Assembly: GCF_023115425.1 (NCBI RefSeq)
Contig: NZ_CP096032.1
Coordinates: forward strand, 1,922,001-1,986,000
DNA: 64,000 nucleotides
DNA from: Synechococcus sp. A10-1-5-1
GTDB lineage: Bacteria > Cyanobacteriota > Cyanobacteriia > PCC-6307 > Cyanobiaceae
Direction of reading: 5' to 3'
The position numbers and the translations under genes are program-made. The notes below the pieces were generated by a model. That model had not been told where the DNA came from. It saw nothing but the letters and a program-made list of their open reading frames with translations, and searched no databases. Shown here piece after piece: positions 8,280 through 16,700 of this stretch. Every line of letters starts with the position of its first letter. The stretch's first letter is position 1.

Positions 8280-8629
8280 CCGTTGAGGGTCCCTTCGACG
8301 TTCAGCATTTCACGCGCTCTGGCTTGCTCTCAATCTGCCGATCAGCATCGCCTTGTTGGCGATGCGGTTGCTTGTCTCCCACGATCAAGCAGCTCAGAGA
8401 TTGTGGAGGGGTTCCGCTCAAGAAAGACGTCGGATTGGTCTGGGCAAATGACCATGCCTTGGCCTCAAGACTGCCATCAAGCTGACAGTGCTTCATCACG
8501 GCTTGAGGCCTGATTGTGTACATCAGCTGCGCGCAATCCTGAGCCCGCATTGACAGGCGCAAAAAAAAACCGGCTCAAGCGCCCGCGGGTTGACAAGTCT
8601 GGTGCCACTTGACTTGTCGGTGTTTTGGA
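8280..8629. other. 350-base region without a convincing gene
   Basis: No open frame here has a credible start or protein-like composition. It holds a perfect hairpin GCATCGCC-TTGTT-GGCGATGC (8345-8365). Nearer the tRNA genes there is an inverted repeat GACAAGTC/GACTTGTC (8592-8618), followed on the minus strand by a run of nine T residues (about 8563-8571). The latter probably belongs to termination of the tRNA transcript. The promoter of the gene ending at 8031 should also lie here. Confidence 0.5.
8563..8618 (-). terminator. Probable terminator downstream of tRNA-Thr(GGT)
   Basis: On the minus strand, 12 bases after the tRNA, an 8-bp inverted repeat (GACAAGTC...GACTTGTC) is followed by GC-rich sequence and then nine consecutive T residues. 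The T run is about 20 bases past the repeat, so the exact stem used is uncertain. Confidence 0.45.
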
Positions 8630-8701
<72 letters not shown>

Positions 8702-8711
8702 ATGTGGAAGG

Positions 8712-8793
8712 TGGGCCGGGTTGGATTTGAACCAACGTAGGCAGAGCCAGCGGATTTACAGTCCGCCCCCATTAACCACTCGGGCACCGACCC
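8712..8793 (-). tRNA. tRNA-Tyr (anticodon GTA)
   Basis: An 82-base class II tRNA with a long variable arm, read on the minus strand. The acceptor arms GGGTCGG and CCGGCCC pair with one T-G wobble. The anticodon stem GCGGA/TCCGC encloses CTGTAAA, giving GTA. The T arm GTTGGTTCAAATCCAAC is intact, and the discriminator is A. It is upstream of tRNA-Thr(GGT) in the same transcript. Confidence 0.97.
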
Positions 8794-8885
8794 GAACCAC
8801 ACCCGAAGAATTTACCAGCCGGTGGGGCCTCTCTTGGCACGCTCCCTACGATCGCCGCAGTGGACCTTGACCTTGGCCGGCTCCG

Positions 8886-9326
8886 ATGCACCTGTTGTTG
8901 CTGAACGGCCCCAACCTCAATCTGTTGGGGCAGCGTGAGCCGGGGCTCTACGGCGCCGACACCCTGGAGGCCATCGAGCAGCGCCTGAGCGCTGAAGCCG
9001 CTGCACTCGGCTCCGAGCTCAGCTGTTTTCAGAGCAACCATGAAGGGGCTCTGGTGGATCGGATCCATCAGTCCCGCGGTCAGGTGGACGGGATCTTGAT
9101 CAATGCTGGGGCCTTCACCCACACCTCGATTGCCCTAAGGGATGCGCTGCTCGGGGTGGCGATTCCTTATGTGGAGCTTCACCTGAGCAATGTCCATGCC
9201 CGCGAGGACTTCCGCCAACACTCCTATCTGGCGGATCAGGCGCTGGGGGTGATCAGCGGTTTTGGTCCCGCCAGCTATTCCTTGGCGCTTCAGGGCTTGG
9301 TGGCCAAGCTGCGGGGCCAGGCATGA
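8886..9326 (+). CDS. aroQ: 3-dehydroquinate dehydratase, type II
   Basis: A 146-residue shikimate-pathway enzyme catalysing trans-dehydration of 3-dehydroquinate. Family motifs are complete: [17 protein letters not shown] at 8-24 with the catalytic Tyr, the [12 protein letters not shown] helix, [16 protein letters not shown] near 75, and HLSNVHARE followed by the catalytic His in HSY. The stop overlaps the start of miaE by four bases (ATGA), so the two are translationally coupled. Confidence 0.97.
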   Translation: MHLLLLNGPNLNLLGQREPGLYGADTLEAIEQRLSAEAAALGSELSCFQSNHEGALVDRIHQSRGQVDGILINAGAFTHTSIALRDALLGVAIPYVELHLSNVHAREDFRQHSYLADQALGVISGFGPASYSLALQGLVAKLRGQA

Positions 9327-9955
9327 CGGTGGTCTTGGAGAGCCAGGTGGCTCGGGTCAAGTGGTTGACGGCCCCCAGCTCAGAGGCCTGGCTGGAGCAG
9401 GCCATCAATCGCTCGGATCTGGTGCTGATTGACCATGCCCACTGCGAGCGGAAGGCGGCGGGGGTGGCCCTGCAGTTGATGTTCCGCTACCCCTCCGATG
9501 AGCAACTGGGTGAGCAGCTCAGTGGCCTGGCTCGCGAAGAGTTGGAGCACTTTGAGCAGGTCCTGGCCCTGCTGCAGCGCCGTGGGATTCCTTTGAAGCA
9601 GCTGCCGGCTCCGGCCTACGGCTCCAGCCTGACGGCCCAGGTCCGCAAGGCTGAACCCCAGCGGATGCTGGACACTTTTTTGGTGGCTGGCTTGATCGAG
9701 GCCCGCAGCCACGAGCGCATGGCCCTGCTGGCGGCCCATAGCCCCGACCCTGAATTGAAGGAGCTTTACGGCGAGCTTCTGGCGAGTGAGGCGCGCCACT
9801 TCGGCCTCTATTGGGTGCTCTGCGAGCAGCGCTTTGGCCGGGAGGTCACGGTGGAGCGGCTCCAGGAGCTGGCTCAACTGGAAGCCCAAGCCCTCAGCGG
9901 CAGCTTGGAGCGACCGGAGTTGGTCCGAATGCATTCAGTTGGTATTCGGGACTAA
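9323..9955 (+). CDS. miaE: tRNA-(ms2io6A37) hydroxylase MiaE
   Basis: A 210-residue non-heme di-iron monooxygenase of the ferritin-like fold. It hydroxylates the isopentenyl group of 2-methylthio-N6-isopentenyladenosine-37 in tRNA. The iron-binding pattern is seen as [10 protein letters not shown] near residue 38, EELEHFEQ near 75, IEARSHERM near 129 and [10 protein letters not shown] near 158. The start ATG overlaps the aroQ stop. It converges on mtnD, and the two stops share CTAA at 9952-9955. Confidence 0.93.
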   Translation: MTVVLESQVARVKWLTAPSSEAWLEQAINRSDLVLIDHAHCERKAAGVALQLMFRYPSDEQLGEQLSGLAREELEHFEQVLALLQRRGIPLKQLPAPAYGSSLTAQVRKAEPQRMLDTFLVAGLIEARSHERMALLAAHSPDPELKELYGELLASEARHFGLYWVLCEQRFGREVTVERLQELAQLEAQALSGSLERPELVRMHSVGIRD

Positions 9956-10500
9956 CTCAAGCGGGGGAAGCGATCGGCGATCGGGTCGCCGCTGAATTGC
10001 GCCACCCAACCCTCTGGGTTGTCGAAGAAGCGAATGGCGCAGAAGGACGGCTCTGCCCCCATGTCGAACCAGTGCTTGGTGCCGGCGGGAACGCTGATCC
10101 AGTCGTCGGTTTCGCAGAGCACCTGCAGCACCTCCTGGCCGATGTGCAGGCAGAACAGCCCGCGGCCTTCGACAAAAAAACGCACCTCGTCTTCGGCGTG
10201 GGTGTGCTCCGAGAGGAACTTCTGTCGCAGCGCCTCGCGATCGGGGTGATCCGGTGTCATCCGAATGGCATCGACGGTCGGATAACGGCCCCGCGTCTGC
10301 ACCGCCTGGATCTCCTGGGCATAGGCGGCCAGTACGGCCTCGGGGCCAGCACCCGCTGGAAGCTCCGCGCGGGCTGGCCAGCGCTCAAAGCCGATGCCGC
10401 GCGCGGCGAGTTCAGCGGCAATCACCGCCGGATCGTTCGTGGTCAGATTGGGCAGCTGAGCGGCCTCGCCCGTGGCCTCGAACACCTGCAGGTCGCTCAT
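9952..10500 (-). CDS. mtnD: Acireductone dioxygenase
   Basis: A 182-residue cupin that oxidises acireductone to 2-keto-4-methylthiobutyrate plus formate (Fe form), late in methionine salvage. Metal ligands are visible in the cupin motif HTHAEDEVRFFVEG (two His and one Glu) near residues 95-110 and in GTKHWFDMG near 140. It is separated from mtnB/mtnC by about 8.3 kb. It stands alone on its strand between miaE (convergent) and cobI (divergent, 56 bases apart). Confidence 0.95.
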   Translation of the reverse strand: MSDLQVFEATGEAAQLPNLTTNDPAVIAAELAARGIGFERWPARAELPAGAGPEAVLAAYAQEIQAVQTRGRYPTVDAIRMTPDHPDREALRQKFLSEHTHAEDEVRFFVEGRGLFCLHIGQEVLQVLCETDDWISVPAGTKHWFDMGAEPSFCAIRFFDNPEGWVAQFSGDPIADRFPRLS

Positions 10501-10556
10501 CGCTCTGCCCGCTGAGTGGCCTCAGCCTAGAAAGGGGCCGACTGAGCCCCCCGCCC

Positions 10557-11327
10557 ATGCGCTCCAGCCCTGTCGTGGCAGCCAAGCCTGGGGTCACCCT
10601 GGTGGGAGTCGGTCCAGGTGATCCCAATCTTTTGACCGTGGCGGCGGTCCAGGCCGTTGCCTCTGCGGCCGTTGTGGCCTACCCGGTGGCTCGCCCGGAT
10701 GCCGAGGGCATGGCGGCACAGATCGCCGCGCCTTGGATTGCGGCCGAGCAGCGACGCCTGCCGTTGCTGTTTCCGATGGTGGCCGAGGCCGAGCCTCGGC
10801 AGCAGGCCTGGCGCGAGGCCGCTGATGCCTTGGCGGCGGAGGTGGAGCAGGGGCTCGCGGTGGTCTTGCTCTGCGAGGGGGATGCCTCCCTCTTCGCCAG
10901 CTGCTCCTATGCCCTGCTGGCGCTGGCCGATCGCCATCCCTCGACACCTGTCGCTGTGATTCCTGGGATCACAGCGGCAGCTGCGGCCGCCGCGGCGGCT
11001 TCAGCCCAGGGCATGCCCTGGCCCTTGGCCCTGCAGCAGGAGGGGCTGATGATTCGCCCCACCCCAGAGACCCCCGAGGACCTGGAGGCGTTGCTGGATT
11101 GGGCCCAGGGCCAACAGGTGGTGCTGGCGCTGCTCAAGTTGGGCCGCCGCTGGCGCTGGGTACAGCCGCTCTTGGAACGTCGCGGCCTGCTCAGCCGCAG
11201 CCTCTTTGCCCAACGGGTGGGCTGGCCTGATCAGCTCTTGGCCCCTGCTGATTCGATCCCAGCCGATGAGCAGCCCTACTTTTCACTTCTGCTGATCCGT
11301 CAGGGTTGGCCCAAGGTTCTGCCCTGA
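10557..11327 (+). CDS. cobI: Precorrin-2 C(20)-methyltransferase
   Basis: A SAM-dependent tetrapyrrole methylase of cobalamin synthesis (256 residues from ATG 10557). The family start GVGPGDPNLLTVAAVQAV is at about residues 17-34. The substrate-cleft motif LLCEGDASLFASCSY lies near 103, and VIPGITAAAAAAA near 137. The open frame extends upstream to 10254 but overlaps mtnD on the other strand without family similarity, so ATG 10557 is preferred. Thirteen bases downstream starts the DUF4079 gene, probably in the same transcript. Confidence 0.92.
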   Translation: MRSSPVVAAKPGVTLVGVGPGDPNLLTVAAVQAVASAAVVAYPVARPDAEGMAAQIAAPWIAAEQRRLPLLFPMVAEAEPRQQAWREAADALAAEVEQGLAVVLLCEGDASLFASCSYALLALADRHPSTPVAVIPGITAAAAAAAAASAQGMPWPLALQQEGLMIRPTPETPEDLEALLDWAQGQQVVLALLKLGRRWRWVQPLLERRGLLSRSLFAQRVGWPDQLLAPADSIPADEQPYFSLLLIRQGWPKVLP

Positions 11328-11340
11328 AGGAGCTGCTGCC

Positions 11341-11982
11341 ATGAGCACCATCGACTGGTTCGCCCTGCTGCACCCGGTGCTGGTGATCCTGTTCGTCTAC
11401 CCCTTGATGGGGGCGACGGTGCGGCTGGGATTGCTGGTGCGCGAGAAGCGCTTGGGTATTACCAAGCAGCCGGAACCTGTGCCCCAAGAACACGCGGACC
11501 ATGGCCTTTGGCTGACCGCCGGTGTGATCCTGGCGGTGCTGATTGCCCTGGTCTATTCCTTCAGCAAGGCCTTTGTTGAGGCTGGAGCGGACTTCAGCGG
11601 CGGTGCCAGTCGCTATGGGTTGTTGCTCTTGGTCTCGGCCGGTTCCCTGGTGGCCCTGGCAGCGCTCATGCGGGTCCGCCGGGCGGTCTGGCGAGCGAGC
11701 TTTGCCCTGCTCTGCTGGGCCGGAGTCCTGGGTCTGGGCAGTCAGGCCGAGATCTGGCGGCTCTCGGATAACCCCTTCAGCGCTGGGTTCTGGAGTTCCC
11801 ACTACTGGGCTGGAGTTCTGCTGAGCGGCTTGCTGCTCTTCACTCTCTCGGCCCGGCCTGAGATCAAGCGAAATCCTCGGCTGAGGCGGCTGCACATCAG
11901 CGCCAATGTGCTGATCCTGCTGTTGTTTGCAGTCCAAGGGGTCAGCGGCACCCGCGACCTCCTGCAGATTGGCGGCAACTAG
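11341..11982 (+). CDS. DUF4079 family membrane protein
   Basis: A 213-residue integral membrane protein with about five to six hydrophobic segments: near residues 8-25, 58-78, 95-110, 118-134, 148-165 and 188-204. The layout with FALLHPVLVILFVYPLMGA at the start and SHYWAGVLLSGLLL and RRLHISANV later matches the cyanobacterial/plastid DUF4079 family, of unknown function. The distribution of histidines resembles membrane cytochrome b561-like proteins, but this is a guess. Its stop shares CTAG (11979-11982) with the convergent dihydrouridine synthase. Confidence 0.85.
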   Translation: MSTIDWFALLHPVLVILFVYPLMGATVRLGLLVREKRLGITKQPEPVPQEHADHGLWLTAGVILAVLIALVYSFSKAFVEAGADFSGGASRYGLLLLVSAGSLVALAALMRVRRAVWRASFALLCWAGVLGLGSQAEIWRLSDNPFSAGFWSSHYWAGVLLSGLLLFTLSARPEIKRNPRLRRLHISANVLILLLFAVQGVSGTRDLLQIGGN

Positions 11983-12986
11983 GCCGAGAGGGCCGCGGCG
12001 GTTTGATCCAACAGGGCCACCGCTTCGGCGGGCGTGGGCGCCCGCATCAGGGCGTGCCGCAACTGGGGCGCTCCGGTAAAGCCGTTGCAGGTCCAGCTCA
12101 TGTGCTTGCGGGCGATCAGCAGCCCGTGGTCGCCCTTGGATGCCACCAGGGCCTGCAGCTGTTCTTTGGCCAATAGGACCCGCTCGAGGGGCGTGGGTTC
12201 CTCTGGAATCGGTCGGCCGCTGAGGGCCGCATCGATCTGGCCCACCAGCCAGGGGGCCCCCATGCTGCCCCGGCCCACCATGACCCCATCGGCACCGGTC
12301 TGCTCCAGGCAGCGCAGGGCATCGGCGGAGGAGTTGACGTCGCCATTGGCAATCACCGGGATGGCGAGGGCCCCTTTGACCGCGGCGATGGCGTCCCAAT
12401 CGGCGCTGCCTTTGAAGGCCTGTTCGCGGGTGCGGCCATGGAGGGTCAGCAGCTGGGCGCCGGCGCTCTCGAGTTGCTGGCACCAAGCCACGGGGTTCAG
12501 GTCGCTTCCGCACCAGCCCAGTCGGGTTTTCACGGTGACAGGAATCGAGACCGCCGCTGAGACGGTCTCCACGATGCGGCTGGCCAGATCGGGTTCGCGA
12601 ATGAGACCGCTTCCGCCGCCCTTCTTGGCGATCTTCTTGACCGGGCAGCCCATGTTGATGTCGATCAGGAACGCTCCTGCGGCTTCCGCCCTGCGGGCCG
12701 CATCGGCCATGGACTGGGGCCGGTGATCAAAGAGCTGCACGCCGATGGGGCCCTGCTCGAGGGCGAGTTCCTCCACCTTTTGCAGGCCATGGCCCAGCTC
12801 CAGGCTGGTCGCGTTGACCATCTCGGTGAACAGCAGGGCGTCGGGGGCCCAGCGCCGCACCAGACCGCGGAAGATGCGATCGCTCACCCCGGCGAGGGGT
12901 GACTGCAGGACGCGGCAGCGCAGCAGGCGTTCTGTCCCCCGGCCGGGGAGCTGGAGCGGTTCGCAGGAGCGGGCGGGCGTGATCAT
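11979..12986 (-). CDS. tRNA-dihydrouridine synthase (DusB-like)
   Basis: An FMN enzyme of 335 residues reducing uridine to dihydrouridine in tRNA D-loops. An FMN/TIM-barrel core begins with LQSPLAGVSDRIFRGL. NMGCPVKKIAKKGGGSGLI near residue 113 carries the catalytic Cys. KTRLGW, TLHGRTREQAFKG, IPVIANGDV and VMVGRGSMGAPWL are all Dus signatures, and the KHMSWTCNGF region belongs to the C-terminal helical domain. The N-terminal 20 residues are unusual and the start could be slightly internal. The divergent DUF1823 gene begins 28 bases away. Confidence 0.93.
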   Translation of the reverse strand: MITPARSCEPLQLPGRGTERLLRCRVLQSPLAGVSDRIFRGLVRRWAPDALLFTEMVNATSLELGHGLQKVEELALEQGPIGVQLFDHRPQSMADAARRAEAAGAFLIDINMGCPVKKIAKKGGGSGLIREPDLASRIVETVSAAVSIPVTVKTRLGWCGSDLNPVAWCQQLESAGAQLLTLHGRTREQAFKGSADWDAIAAVKGALAIPVIANGDVNSSADALRCLEQTGADGVMVGRGSMGAPWLVGQIDAALSGRPIPEEPTPLERVLLAKEQLQALVASKGDHGLLIARKHMSWTCNGFTGAPQLRHALMRAPTPAEAVALLDQTAAALSA

Positions 12987-13014
12987 GGTGATCCGATTCT
13001 CGGACTCCAGGTCG

Positions 13015-13470
13015 ATGCCCGTCCCCTACCCCCTCAGCCGGGAGCTCTTGGAGGCGGTCCTGGAGGACCGCACCAGCGACCGTTTCGTTTGTGAGTTGAT
13101 CTGGCCGCGCTTGGGATACGAGCAAAACGGCGAGGGGATCTGGAGCGCCGGCCCAGGGACGGAGGCCAACTGGCGGGAGTCCTTCCCGATCGAGCCCCAG
13201 TTCATCGCCGAGCGCCCCGCAAGCGTGGCGCTGACCCGATCGGTCGCCAAGCCCTACAAGCAATTGCTCAAGGAGCAATTGGGTTTTGGCGGTTACAAGA
13301 TTGGCGGCCTCTACCCCCGCCGGACCCGCAGGGCCACCGCCGTGAACTGGTTGCTGGCTGATTTGGCGGAGCGGGGGGAGCCCCTGCCAGCTAGCGGGCC
13401 AATGCCTCCGCTGTTGGATCAGCCGGCTGATCCGGTCCAGGGGCATCCAGGCGATCTGCCGATTGCCTGA
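13015..13470 (+). CDS. DUF1823 family protein
   Basis: A 151-residue soluble protein of a family found in cyanobacteria and plastid-bearing eukaryotes, function unknown. Recognisable family blocks are LIWPRLGYE, FIAERPASVALTRS, KQLLKEQLGFGGYKIG and PRRTRRATAVNWLL. I take ATG 13015 (MPVPYPLSREL). An ATG at 12985 would overlap the start codon of the divergent dus gene. The last 25 residues are Pro-rich and lie opposite a small minus-strand frame. Confidence 0.85.
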   Translation: MPVPYPLSRELLEAVLEDRTSDRFVCELIWPRLGYEQNGEGIWSAGPGTEANWRESFPIEPQFIAERPASVALTRSVAKPYKQLLKEQLGFGGYKIGGLYPRRTRRATAVNWLLADLAERGEPLPASGPMPPLLDQPADPVQGHPGDLPIA

Positions 13471-13582
13471 TCCCAGGGCTGGCGGGAGCTTGATGGGCAG
13501 GGAGGGCCAGGACCCACAGGCCCACGATTAACAGCTCCAGGCTCAGGAGCTGCAGGATCCGACTGGTCGACCCTCCCCGCAT
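13391..13582 (-). CDS. Possible small single-pass membrane protein behind the L,D-transpeptidase
   Basis: A 63-codon frame whose ATG comes two bases after the stop of the YkuD gene, a typical coupling distance. It has one hydrophobic helix (LQLLSLELLIVGLWVLALPA, residues 10-29) and a hydrophilic tail. Its 3' third is antisense to the end of the DUF1823 gene, which weakens the case, and I recognise no family. Confidence 0.35.
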   Translation of the reverse strand: MRGGSTSRILQLLSLELLIVGLWVLALPAHQAPASPGIRQSADRLDAPGPDQPADPTAEALAR

Positions 13583-13584
13583 GG

Positions 13585-13968
13585 TCAGGCCTGGATGCTG
13601 ACGGGAGTTCCCTTCGGGGTGTTCTCAAACAGCCAGCGGGCATGGGGGCTGGGGATCCGGATGCAGCCGTGGCTGCGGGGGACGCCAAACGCTTCGTTGG
13701 CCTGCTCTTGCCAGGGGGCCCCATGCATGCAGATCATCCCGTTCTGGGTGATGCACATGGCCCAGGGGACGTTGGGGGCCACGTAGTCCCGGCCGCGCAT
13801 GGTGACGCTGCGGTACTTGTCGTAGACCTGGCCGAGCCCCATCGGCGTGGGCGTGGCGCCCTTGCCAGTGCTCACTAGCACCGTGCGAACGAGCTCCTGT
13901 TGTTGGTTGTAGACGTAGAGCTTCTGGTCGGAGAGATCGACCACGATCGAGGCAATCAGTTCCACCAT
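13585..13968 (-). CDS. L,D-transpeptidase catalytic domain protein (YkuD family)
   Basis: A 127-residue protein that is just the YkuD catalytic domain. It starts with ASIVVDLSDQKLYVYNQQ, has the PTPMG region of the YkuD domain, an HG in MICMHGAP, and the active-site motif SHGCIRIPSPHA near residues 99-110 with the nucleophilic Cys. The family cross-links peptidoglycan outside the membrane, yet no signal peptide or membrane anchor is present from this ATG. No upstream in-frame extension supplies one before der. Either export is unusual, or the neighbouring small hydrophobic frame matters. Confidence 0.88.
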   Translation of the reverse strand: MVELIASIVVDLSDQKLYVYNQQQELVRTVLVSTGKGATPTPMGLGQVYDKYRSVTMRGRDYVAPNVPWAMCITQNGMICMHGAPWQEQANEAFGVPRSHGCIRIPSPHARWLFENTPKGTPVSIQA

Positions 13969-14108
13969 CGCGGGAGACCGCCGTCGGGCGGGGGACAGAA
14001 CACCCTTCCTCTAGCGAGACTCGTGCAGTCTTGTTTTGAGACTGGCGGAAAGATTTTCGCTTCTGCCGGCCTGTAGGGTCGAGGTAAGGCAGTTGTTGCG
14101 ATAACTCT

Positions 14109-15473
14109 TTGGCGTTGCCAGTCGTTGCCATCATTGGCCGCCCCAACGTGGGCAAATCCACCCTTGTGAACCGCCTCTGCCGCAGTCGCGAGGCCATCGT
14201 TCACGACGAACCGGGTGTGACCCGCGACCGCACCTATCAACAGGGGTATTGGCGGGATCGCCACTTCAAGGTGGTCGACACCGGTGGTCTGGTCTTCGAC
14301 GACGACAGCGAATTTCTGCCGGAAATTCGGGAGCAGGCCAACTTGGCCCTCTCTGAAGCCTCGGTGGCGGTGGTCATCGCTGATGGTCAGCAGGGGTTAA
14401 CGGCGGCGGACCAGTCCATCGCTGAGTGGCTTCGTGGGCACAACGTTCCGGTGCTGCTTGCGGTTAATAAATGCGAGTCGCCCGAGGCGGGTCTCGCCAT
14501 GGCGGCTGAGTTCTGGAGCCTGGGTCTGGGTGAGCCCTACCCGATTTCGGCCATCCACGGGGCCGGCACGGGGGACCTGCTGGATCAGATGGTGGACCAC
14601 CTGCCTGCCGCCGAGGAGCTGGAGGGGGAAGAGCCCATTCAGATGGCCATCGTTGGCCGTCCCAACGTCGGGAAGTCCAGCCTTCTAAACGCGGTCTGTG
14701 GTGAGAAGCGGGCGATCGTCAGTCCGATTCGCGGTACCACCCGCGACACCATTGACACCTCGATCGAGCGGGAAGGGAAAGCTTGGAAACTGCTTGATAC
14801 CGCGGGCATTCGTCGCCGCCGTTCGGTCAGCTACGGGCCGGAGTACTTCGGCATTAACCGCAGCTTCAAGGCGATTGAGCGCTCCGACGTCTGCGTGTTG
14901 GTGATCGATGCCCTCGATGGCGTGACTGAACAGGATCAGCGTCTCGCTGGCCGCATCGAAGAAGAGGGCCGGGCCTGCGTGGTGGTGGTCAACAAATGGG
15001 ACGCCATCGAAAAAGACAGCCACACCATGCCGGCCATGGAAAAAGAGCTGCGGGCCAAGCTCTATTTCCTGGATTGGGCCCCGATGCTCTTTACCTCCGC
15101 ATTGACCGGTCAACGGGTGGAAAGCATCTTCGCGATTGCGGCCGTTGCGGTGGAGCAGCACCGCCGCCGGGTCAGCACCTCGGTGGTGAATGAGGTGCTG
15201 CGGGAAGCGGTCAGCTGGCGTTCTCCGCCCACCAGCCGCGGTGGTCGCCAGGGCCGCATCTATTACGGCACCCAGGTGGCTGTTCGTCCCCCAAGCTTCA
15301 CGCTGTTTGTGAACGACCCGAAGTTGTTTGGGGACACCTACCGTCGCTACGTCGAACGGCAAATCCGTGAGGGTCTGGGCTTTGAGGGGTCGCCGCTCAA
15401 ATTGTTCTGGCGCGGCAAGCAGCAGCGCGATGCGGAGCGTGATCTGGCCCGGCAGCAGGCCAAGGGACGCTGA
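14109..15473 (+). CDS. der: Ribosome-associated GTPase Der (EngA)
   Basis: A 454-residue double-GTPase needed for 50S subunit maturation. The first G domain has GRPNVGKST at 10-18, DTGG near 58 and NKCE near 119. The second has GRPNVGKSS near 183, DTAG near 230 and NKWD near 296. The C-terminal KH-like domain follows ([15 protein letters not shown] to [11 protein letters not shown]). The start is a TTG at 14109 (TTG GCG TTG CCA), consistent with the family N-terminus. Next comes the EcfT-type gene 24 bases later. Confidence 0.97.
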   Translation: MALPVVAIIGRPNVGKSTLVNRLCRSREAIVHDEPGVTRDRTYQQGYWRDRHFKVVDTGGLVFDDDSEFLPEIREQANLALSEASVAVVIADGQQGLTAADQSIAEWLRGHNVPVLLAVNKCESPEAGLAMAAEFWSLGLGEPYPISAIHGAGTGDLLDQMVDHLPAAEELEGEEPIQMAIVGRPNVGKSSLLNAVCGEKRAIVSPIRGTTRDTIDTSIEREGKAWKLLDTAGIRRRRSVSYGPEYFGINRSFKAIERSDVCVLVIDALDGVTEQDQRLAGRIEEEGRACVVVVNKWDAIEKDSHTMPAMEKELRAKLYFLDWAPMLFTSALTGQRVESIFAIAAVAVEQHRRRVSTSVVNEVLREAVSWRSPPTSRGGRQGRIYYGTQVAVRPPSFTLFVNDPKLFGDTYRRYVERQIREGLGFEGSPLKLFWRGKQQRDAERDLARQQAKGR

Positions 15474-15497
15474 GCTTCTGATTCAGCTTCAACCCTG

Positions 15498-16406
15498 ATG
15501 GATTGGTTGCGGCAAATTCCCATCGGTCAATACGTCGATGGGACCGGTAGCTGGCTACGTCTCCTGGATGCCCGCTTGAAGCTGGGCTGGACGGTGGTGT
15601 TTTTGCTCACCCCGATCCTGGCTGGGCCCTGGTGGCGCTTGTCCCTGGTGGGTCTCTTGCTCGTCTTTACAGCCTTGAGTGGTTTGCCCTGGCGCCTCTG
15701 GCGCCGCACTCTGCCCCTGTTGCTCGCTCTCTCGGTTTTGGTGGGGGCGCTGGCCACCACCCTGCCGACGGGATCGCTGGCACCCGCGTCCTTAAACCGG
15801 CCTCCCCAGGAGTTGGCACTGGGAGCTGATCAGCAAGGGATGCGTTGGGAGCTCTTGCGGCTCGGGCCGGTGCAATTGGGGCCGCTGCCACTGGGTCCCT
15901 TCGTGGTGACCCGCCGCTCGGCGGAGCTCGGGATTAACAGCGCCACGCTGCTCTTCACGGTGATTCATAGCGCCAACCTGCTGCTCCTGACGACGCCGCC
16001 CGAGGAGTTGGTCTGGGGCTTGAGCTGGTGCATGGCCCCCCTGGCTCGCCTGGGGGTCCCGGTGGAGCGCCTGGGCTTCACCTTGCTGTTGTCCCTTCGA
16101 TTTCTGCCGCTGGTCCAAGAGGAATTCCAGAACCTTTTGCGCTCCCTGGCCACCCGTTCGGTCAACCTGCGGCGGCTCGGCTTCCAGGCCTCGGTCGCTC
16201 TGGTCTTGGCCTTGGGTGAGCGCCTGCTGGCTAACGTTTTATTGAGGGCTGAACAGGGGGCTGAAGCCCTCTTGGCCCGGGGCGGTCAGTGGATCGCGCC
16301 CTCGCAACTCCTGCGCTCCCGGCTGCGGGCTCCGCTTCTTCAAGCCCTGGGTTGGCTTGGTTTGCTGGCTGTTCTCGTTCTGCGCTGGCGCTTTGGTGCG
16401 CTTTGA
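15498..16406 (+). CDS. Energy-coupling factor transporter T component (CbiQ/EcfT family)
   Basis: A 302-residue integral membrane protein with five to six helices. The family's coupling-helix signatures are ALGERLLANVLLRAEQGAEAL and the FLPLVQEEFQNLLRSLATR region. EcfT links paired ABC ATPases to a substrate-binding S component for vitamin or metal uptake. No S component or ATPase gene is nearby, so the substrate is unknown. An approximately 50-residue periplasmic/loop insert (about 98-145) is rich in Leu, Gly and Pro. It lies between der and pipX with short spacers. Confidence 0.85.
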   Translation: MDWLRQIPIGQYVDGTGSWLRLLDARLKLGWTVVFLLTPILAGPWWRLSLVGLLLVFTALSGLPWRLWRRTLPLLLALSVLVGALATTLPTGSLAPASLNRPPQELALGADQQGMRWELLRLGPVQLGPLPLGPFVVTRRSAELGINSATLLFTVIHSANLLLLTTPPEELVWGLSWCMAPLARLGVPVERLGFTLLLSLRFLPLVQEEFQNLLRSLATRSVNLRRLGFQASVALVLALGERLLANVLLRAEQGAEALLARGGQWIAPSQLLRSRLRAPLLQALGWLGLLAVLVLRWRFGAL

Positions 16407-16430
16407 TAGACGGTTGGCCGACCTAGGCGT

Positions 16431-16697
16431 GTGAGTAACGAGCGCTATCTCAATCACCCCACTTTTGGCCTGCTGTATCGGGTCGCTGAGACGGGTGAAG
16501 GCCGTGAGCTCTACGCCACCCTCTATGCCCAGAGGATGTTTTTCCTGGTCACGGTGCAGGGCCGCAGCGTGGAATTTGAGGTCATCCCGTTGATGGATGC
16601 CCGCCATCTGGCCGAGCAAAATCTCAACCGCGCGCGAAGGGAAGGTCCCGAAGTGCATGCCGGCTGGAGAGAATTGTTCGACAAGACCTTCATCTAG
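16431..16697 (+). CDS. pipX: PII-interacting protein X
   Basis: PipX is the small coactivator shuttling between NtcA (low nitrogen, high 2-oxoglutarate) and PII/GlnB. The 88-residue product has the diagnostic N-terminus NERYLNHPTFGLLYR, then ATLYAQRMFFLV and FEVIPLMDARHLAEQNL. A Tudor-like domain (1-55) and two C-terminal helices make up the family fold. The start is GTG at 16431. It is followed three bases later by pipY, the conserved cyanobacterial pipX-pipY pair. Confidence 0.95.
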   Translation: MSNERYLNHPTFGLLYRVAETGEGRELYATLYAQRMFFLVTVQGRSVEFEVIPLMDARHLAEQNLNRARREGPEVHAGWRELFDKTFI

Positions 16698-16700
16698 CTG

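Noticed and set aside
8345-8365. Hairpin GCATCGCC/GGCGATGC as a terminator
   Set aside because: No T tract on either strand and no gene end close enough; noted only as structure in the gap.
8302-8562. An 86-codon minus-strand frame in the gap before the tRNA genes
   Set aside because: No plausible start, mixed composition and no recognisable domain; crosses a perfect hairpin.
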